From the NCBI GenBank assembly GCA_949295395.1, contig CASFLB010000053.1, positions 378-8,507 on the forward strand: a DNA stretch of 8,130 nt, given 5' to 3'. Each line of letters opens with the position of its first letter. Position 1 is the stretch's first letter. This DNA is from an uncultured Pseudomonadota bacterium. Its GTDB lineage: Bacteria > Pseudomonadota > Alphaproteobacteria > RF32 > CAG-239. Both the position numbers and the translations under genes were made by a program. The notes under the pieces are model-generated. The model was not told the DNA's origin. It did no database searches and saw nothing but the letters and a program-made list of their open reading frames with translations. Below, in pieces: positions 6,535 to 8,130 of the stretch.

Positions 6535-7374
6535 TTAATACTTACTTTTAGAAGCTTCCGCTATTCTTTCCCGATTTTTAATAAAAAACCAAATATTGCA
6601 AATAAGCAAAAGAAAACAAATAACAGAAACAAAAGAAACAAAACGAGCACAAACAAGAGCAACCACAGAGAATACACTTATCCAAAACAAACAAAATACA
6701 TTAAACTCAATAGATGTATTATCTGTGCTTTCAATATCTACGAAACTTAACAATAAGAAGACAATCGCAATACTCAACAAACCAAAGCCAAAATAATGTA
6801 AATTTAGCCTAAAATCAAACCCTTCTAAATTATTATAATCAGTTTGAGCCCAAACTAATTCTTCTTTAAGTTTTTTCAATTTAATATTGCACTTCGTTAT
6901 CTGAGTCAAATCACCGGATTGCTTGGCCTTTGTCAAATTCTGAGCAACCTCTTGATACTCGGCTTGAGCTTTTTCAAGCTTTTCTTTTCGATTTTCAATA
7001 AAGCGTTCGAGGTTAGCATCATAGCTGAAATAATAAAAAAGTCCTTTGCCTGAGCCCTCTTCTCTCTTTTCAACCTTTGCCTGTTCCTTTTCGGCTTTGG
7101 TGGTTTGAGCGATACGATTAAATCCCCAAACGGCGGTGCCTAAAATCGCAATCACTGCAAGGGCAATGCCCATGCTTTTCCATGTTGTTGACCTTGCTTT
7201 GCTATAAATTTTGAGAAGTTTATCGGCAAAAGCCACCTGCTCGCTTGGAAGAACATATCTCTTTTCAGTTCGCGCTTTGTCATAACACTTTCGTAGCCAC
7301 CAAAGACGAAACAAACCAAGCAGGAATACCGCAACGATCAAAATCCCGCAAATAATAATAATTTTTGTTTCCAT
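6535..7374 (-). CDS. Unrecognised five-helix membrane protein with internal coiled coil
   Basis: The 279-aa product has an N-terminal helix (about 4-26), a second helix (67-86), a long charged helical region, then three C-terminal helices (about 195-213, 223-243, 245-265) and a basic tail. Residues 93-108 and 120-183 are rich in Lys, Glu, Gln and Leu (for example RKEKLEKAQAEYQ at 129-141) and should form a coiled coil outside the membrane. I recognise no family and see no catalytic motif. The ATG at 7374 is chosen over in-frame starts at 7464/7467, because those lie within or next to a terminator and the predicted promoter (7418-7445) lies downstream of them. No good Shine-Dalgarno precedes 7374. 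The 3' half is visibly more AT-rich than alaS, which could mean relaxed selection or transfer. It could be an envelope scaffold or sensor; function unknown. Confidence 0.7.
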   Translation of the reverse strand: METKIIIICGILIVAVFLLGLFRLWWLRKCYDKARTEKRYVLPSEQVAFADKLLKIYSKARSTTWKSMGIALAVIAILGTAVWGFNRIAQTTKAEKEQAKVEKREEGSGKGLFYYFSYDANLERFIENRKEKLEKAQAEYQEVAQNLTKAKQSGDLTQITKCNIKLKKLKEELVWAQTDYNNLEGFDFRLNLHYFGFGLLSIAIVFLLLSFVDIESTDNTSIEFNVFCLFWISVFSVVALVCARFVSFVSVICFLLLICNIWFFIKNRERIAEASKSKY

Positions 7375-7417
7375 AAATATAAGTTTTAAATGTTTATAAT
7401 AATAATTTTGTACCGTT

Positions 7418-7445
7418 ACTTTAATCGTTTTTCGTCTTTTGTCAA
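7418..7445 (-). promoter_or_regulatory. Predicted promoter of the 279-aa membrane protein gene
   Basis: On the minus strand a perfect TTGACA (7445-7440) is followed after 16 bp by TAAAGT (7423-7418; 4/6 to the -10 box). Transcription would start near 7411, about 37 nt before the ATG at 7374. Its place just after the terminator of the preceding gene supports a separate transcription unit. Confidence 0.5.
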
Positions 7446-7465
7446 GTTTTTTATACCTACGCATC

Positions 7466-7500
7466 AAAAAAAGCGTTGCTCTTTACGAACAACGCTTTTT
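7466..7500 (-). terminator. Rho-independent terminator after the small membrane-protein gene
   Basis: An 11-bp perfect stem pairs CAACGCTTTTT (7490-7500) with AAAAAGCGTTG (7468-7478) around an 11-base loop. Read on the minus strand it ends in a run of seven Ts (7472-7466). It lies 10 bp after the stop at 7511. Confidence 0.85.
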
Positions 7501-7510
7501 CTAATAAAGT

Positions 7511-7996
7511 TTAATCTGTGACAATTCGGAACACACGTTCCTCTCCATCTTTGCCGACGGCCGAAATCGTGACACGTTTCTTAATACGGGCATCTTCCCA
7601 AGTTGAAACCTCACGATAGGTCACTTTGTTTCCCTTGCTTAGAACCTCGGGAATCACATTGAACTTACGTGGCTCAAGGGTCAACTTACCTTTTTCAGTA
7701 AAGACGCTTAGTTCATAAGTTCCATTCTCAAGCGGCTTAATCACGGCATCATGAATTTCCAGTTCTTCCTGAACATCATTTTTTGCCGCTTCTTTGACTT
7801 TTGTTTTACCATAGGTAAAAACATCAACAAAAGCTTCTTTCAGCCAAGCCAAAGACTTCTCAGGGCCGAGGTCAACCAAAAGCCAAGCTAATCCGATAAA
7901 GGCCAACACCAGCAAAACTTGCCAACAGGTGAAAAGCAAGACAATTGCAATAAAAACAACTGCCGCCACCAACAATGTTTTCTTTGTCATATCCAT
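7511..7996 (-). CDS. Small two-helix membrane protein with soluble C-terminal domain, unrecognised
   Basis: The 161-aa protein starts MDMTKK and has two closely spaced hydrophobic helices at about 5-25 and 27-43, so its N-terminus forms a membrane hairpin. An amphipathic linker (about 48-80) leads to a soluble domain (82-161) of alternating hydrophobic and charged residues that looks beta-rich. Examples are GTYELSVF (92-99), VTYREVS (125-131) and ERVFRIVTD at the end. No catalytic motif or named family is recognised. The start is uncertain: ATGs at 7996 and 7990 and an in-frame TTG at 8005 are all possible, and none has a clear Shine-Dalgarno. The upstream gene stops only 19 bp before 7996, so translation may depend on coupling with it. 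By inference both soluble parts face the cytoplasm. A terminator follows directly. Confidence 0.72.
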   Translation of the reverse strand: MDMTKKTLLVAAVVFIAIVLLFTCWQVLLVLAFIGLAWLLVDLGPEKSLAWLKEAFVDVFTYGKTKVKEAAKNDVQEELEIHDAVIKPLENGTYELSVFTEKGKLTLEPRKFNVIPEVLSKGNKVTYREVSTWEDARIKKRVTISAVGKDGEERVFRIVTD

Positions 7997-8015
7997 AAGG
8001 CACAAAATTTAAGGG

Positions 8016-8129
8016 TTAAGCTTTCAACAAATTTTGAATCACGGCCAAGGCTGACTTGTAACCACTTTCAACGCGGGCCACATCTTTTTCATCAAGCACG
8101 CCGCGCGCACCGTTGATTCGCGTTTCCTC
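8016..8129 (-). CDS. 3' end of an unidentified gene, truncated by the window edge
   Basis: An open frame on the minus strand enters from the right edge and ends at TAA (8018-8016), giving 37 C-terminal residues. The fragment contains RGVLDEKDVARVESGY and ends ALAVIQNLLKA. It is mixed polar and hydrophobic and probably helical, with no Cys and no membrane segment. I do not recognise the family. It lies 19 bp upstream of the two-helix membrane-protein gene, with no terminator or promoter between, so the two are probably co-transcribed and perhaps translationally coupled. The full gene is needed to name it. Confidence 0.55.
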   Translation of the reverse strand, partial: EETRINGARGVLDEKDVARVESGYKSALAVIQNLLKA

Positions 8130-8130
8130 G

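Noticed and set aside
7375..7467. A 31-residue N-terminal extension of the 279-aa membrane protein
   Set aside because: The extended starts (TTG at 7467, ATG at 7464) lie within or next to the preceding terminator and upstream of the predicted promoter. The extension is Lys/Arg/Tyr-rich and AT-biased, as expected for untranslated DNA.
1..8130. Defence, toxin-antitoxin, CRISPR, insertion sequence or prophage system
   Set aside because: No direct-repeat array, transposase, integrase or toxin-antitoxin pair was seen. All larger genes are housekeeping or envelope-type.

Overview
The window reads as bacterial chromosome, most likely from an uncultured, host-associated alphaproteobacterium of the gut type. 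The hint is the combination of a secreted Cys-rich protein with an Lcl/DUF1566-like C-terminal domain, a TspO/MBR-like membrane protein and an RNase J-type nuclease. No rRNA or other taxonomic marker is present, so this placement is inference from gene content and style. Genes are tightly packed and no gap between genes exceeds 300 bp. Most transcription units end in compact hairpins flanked by A and T runs. There is no tRNA, insertion sequence, CRISPR array or phage gene.

Layout from left to right. (1) 2-935, plus strand: the Cys-rich tail of a truncated gene, then 22 bp later a secreted 267-aa protein with a Cys-rich head, a short heptad stalk and an Lcl-like domain. Both look like exported surface proteins and end at a shared hairpin (953-982). 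(2) 1096-3057, minus strand: a divergent RNase J-type beta-CASP metallo-nuclease with a long basic tail. (3) 3214-3726, plus strand: a five-helix TspO/MBR-like membrane protein, divergent from the nuclease. The two share a 156-bp regulatory gap with a perfect 10-bp inverted repeat whose arms overlap both predicted promoters. (4) 3853-6486, plus strand: alaS, complete and canonical, with its own promoter directly after the preceding terminator. (5) 6535-7374, minus strand: an AT-rich gene for an unrecognised five-helix membrane protein with a coiled coil, convergent with alaS across a perfect 32-bp palindrome. (6) 7511-8129, minus strand: a small two-helix membrane protein preceded at 19 bp by the 3' end of another gene, probably one operon.

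The genes do not form one pathway. alaS (tRNA charging) and the RNase J-like protein (RNA processing and decay) are housekeeping RNA functions. TspO-like proteins are usually linked to tetrapyrrole or oxidative stress signalling. The flanks are envelope proteins of unknown role. I found no convincing new multi-gene system. The best leads are the divergent-promoter inverted repeat, the unusual RNase J variant, the modular secreted Cys-rich protein and the unnamed coiled-coil membrane protein.
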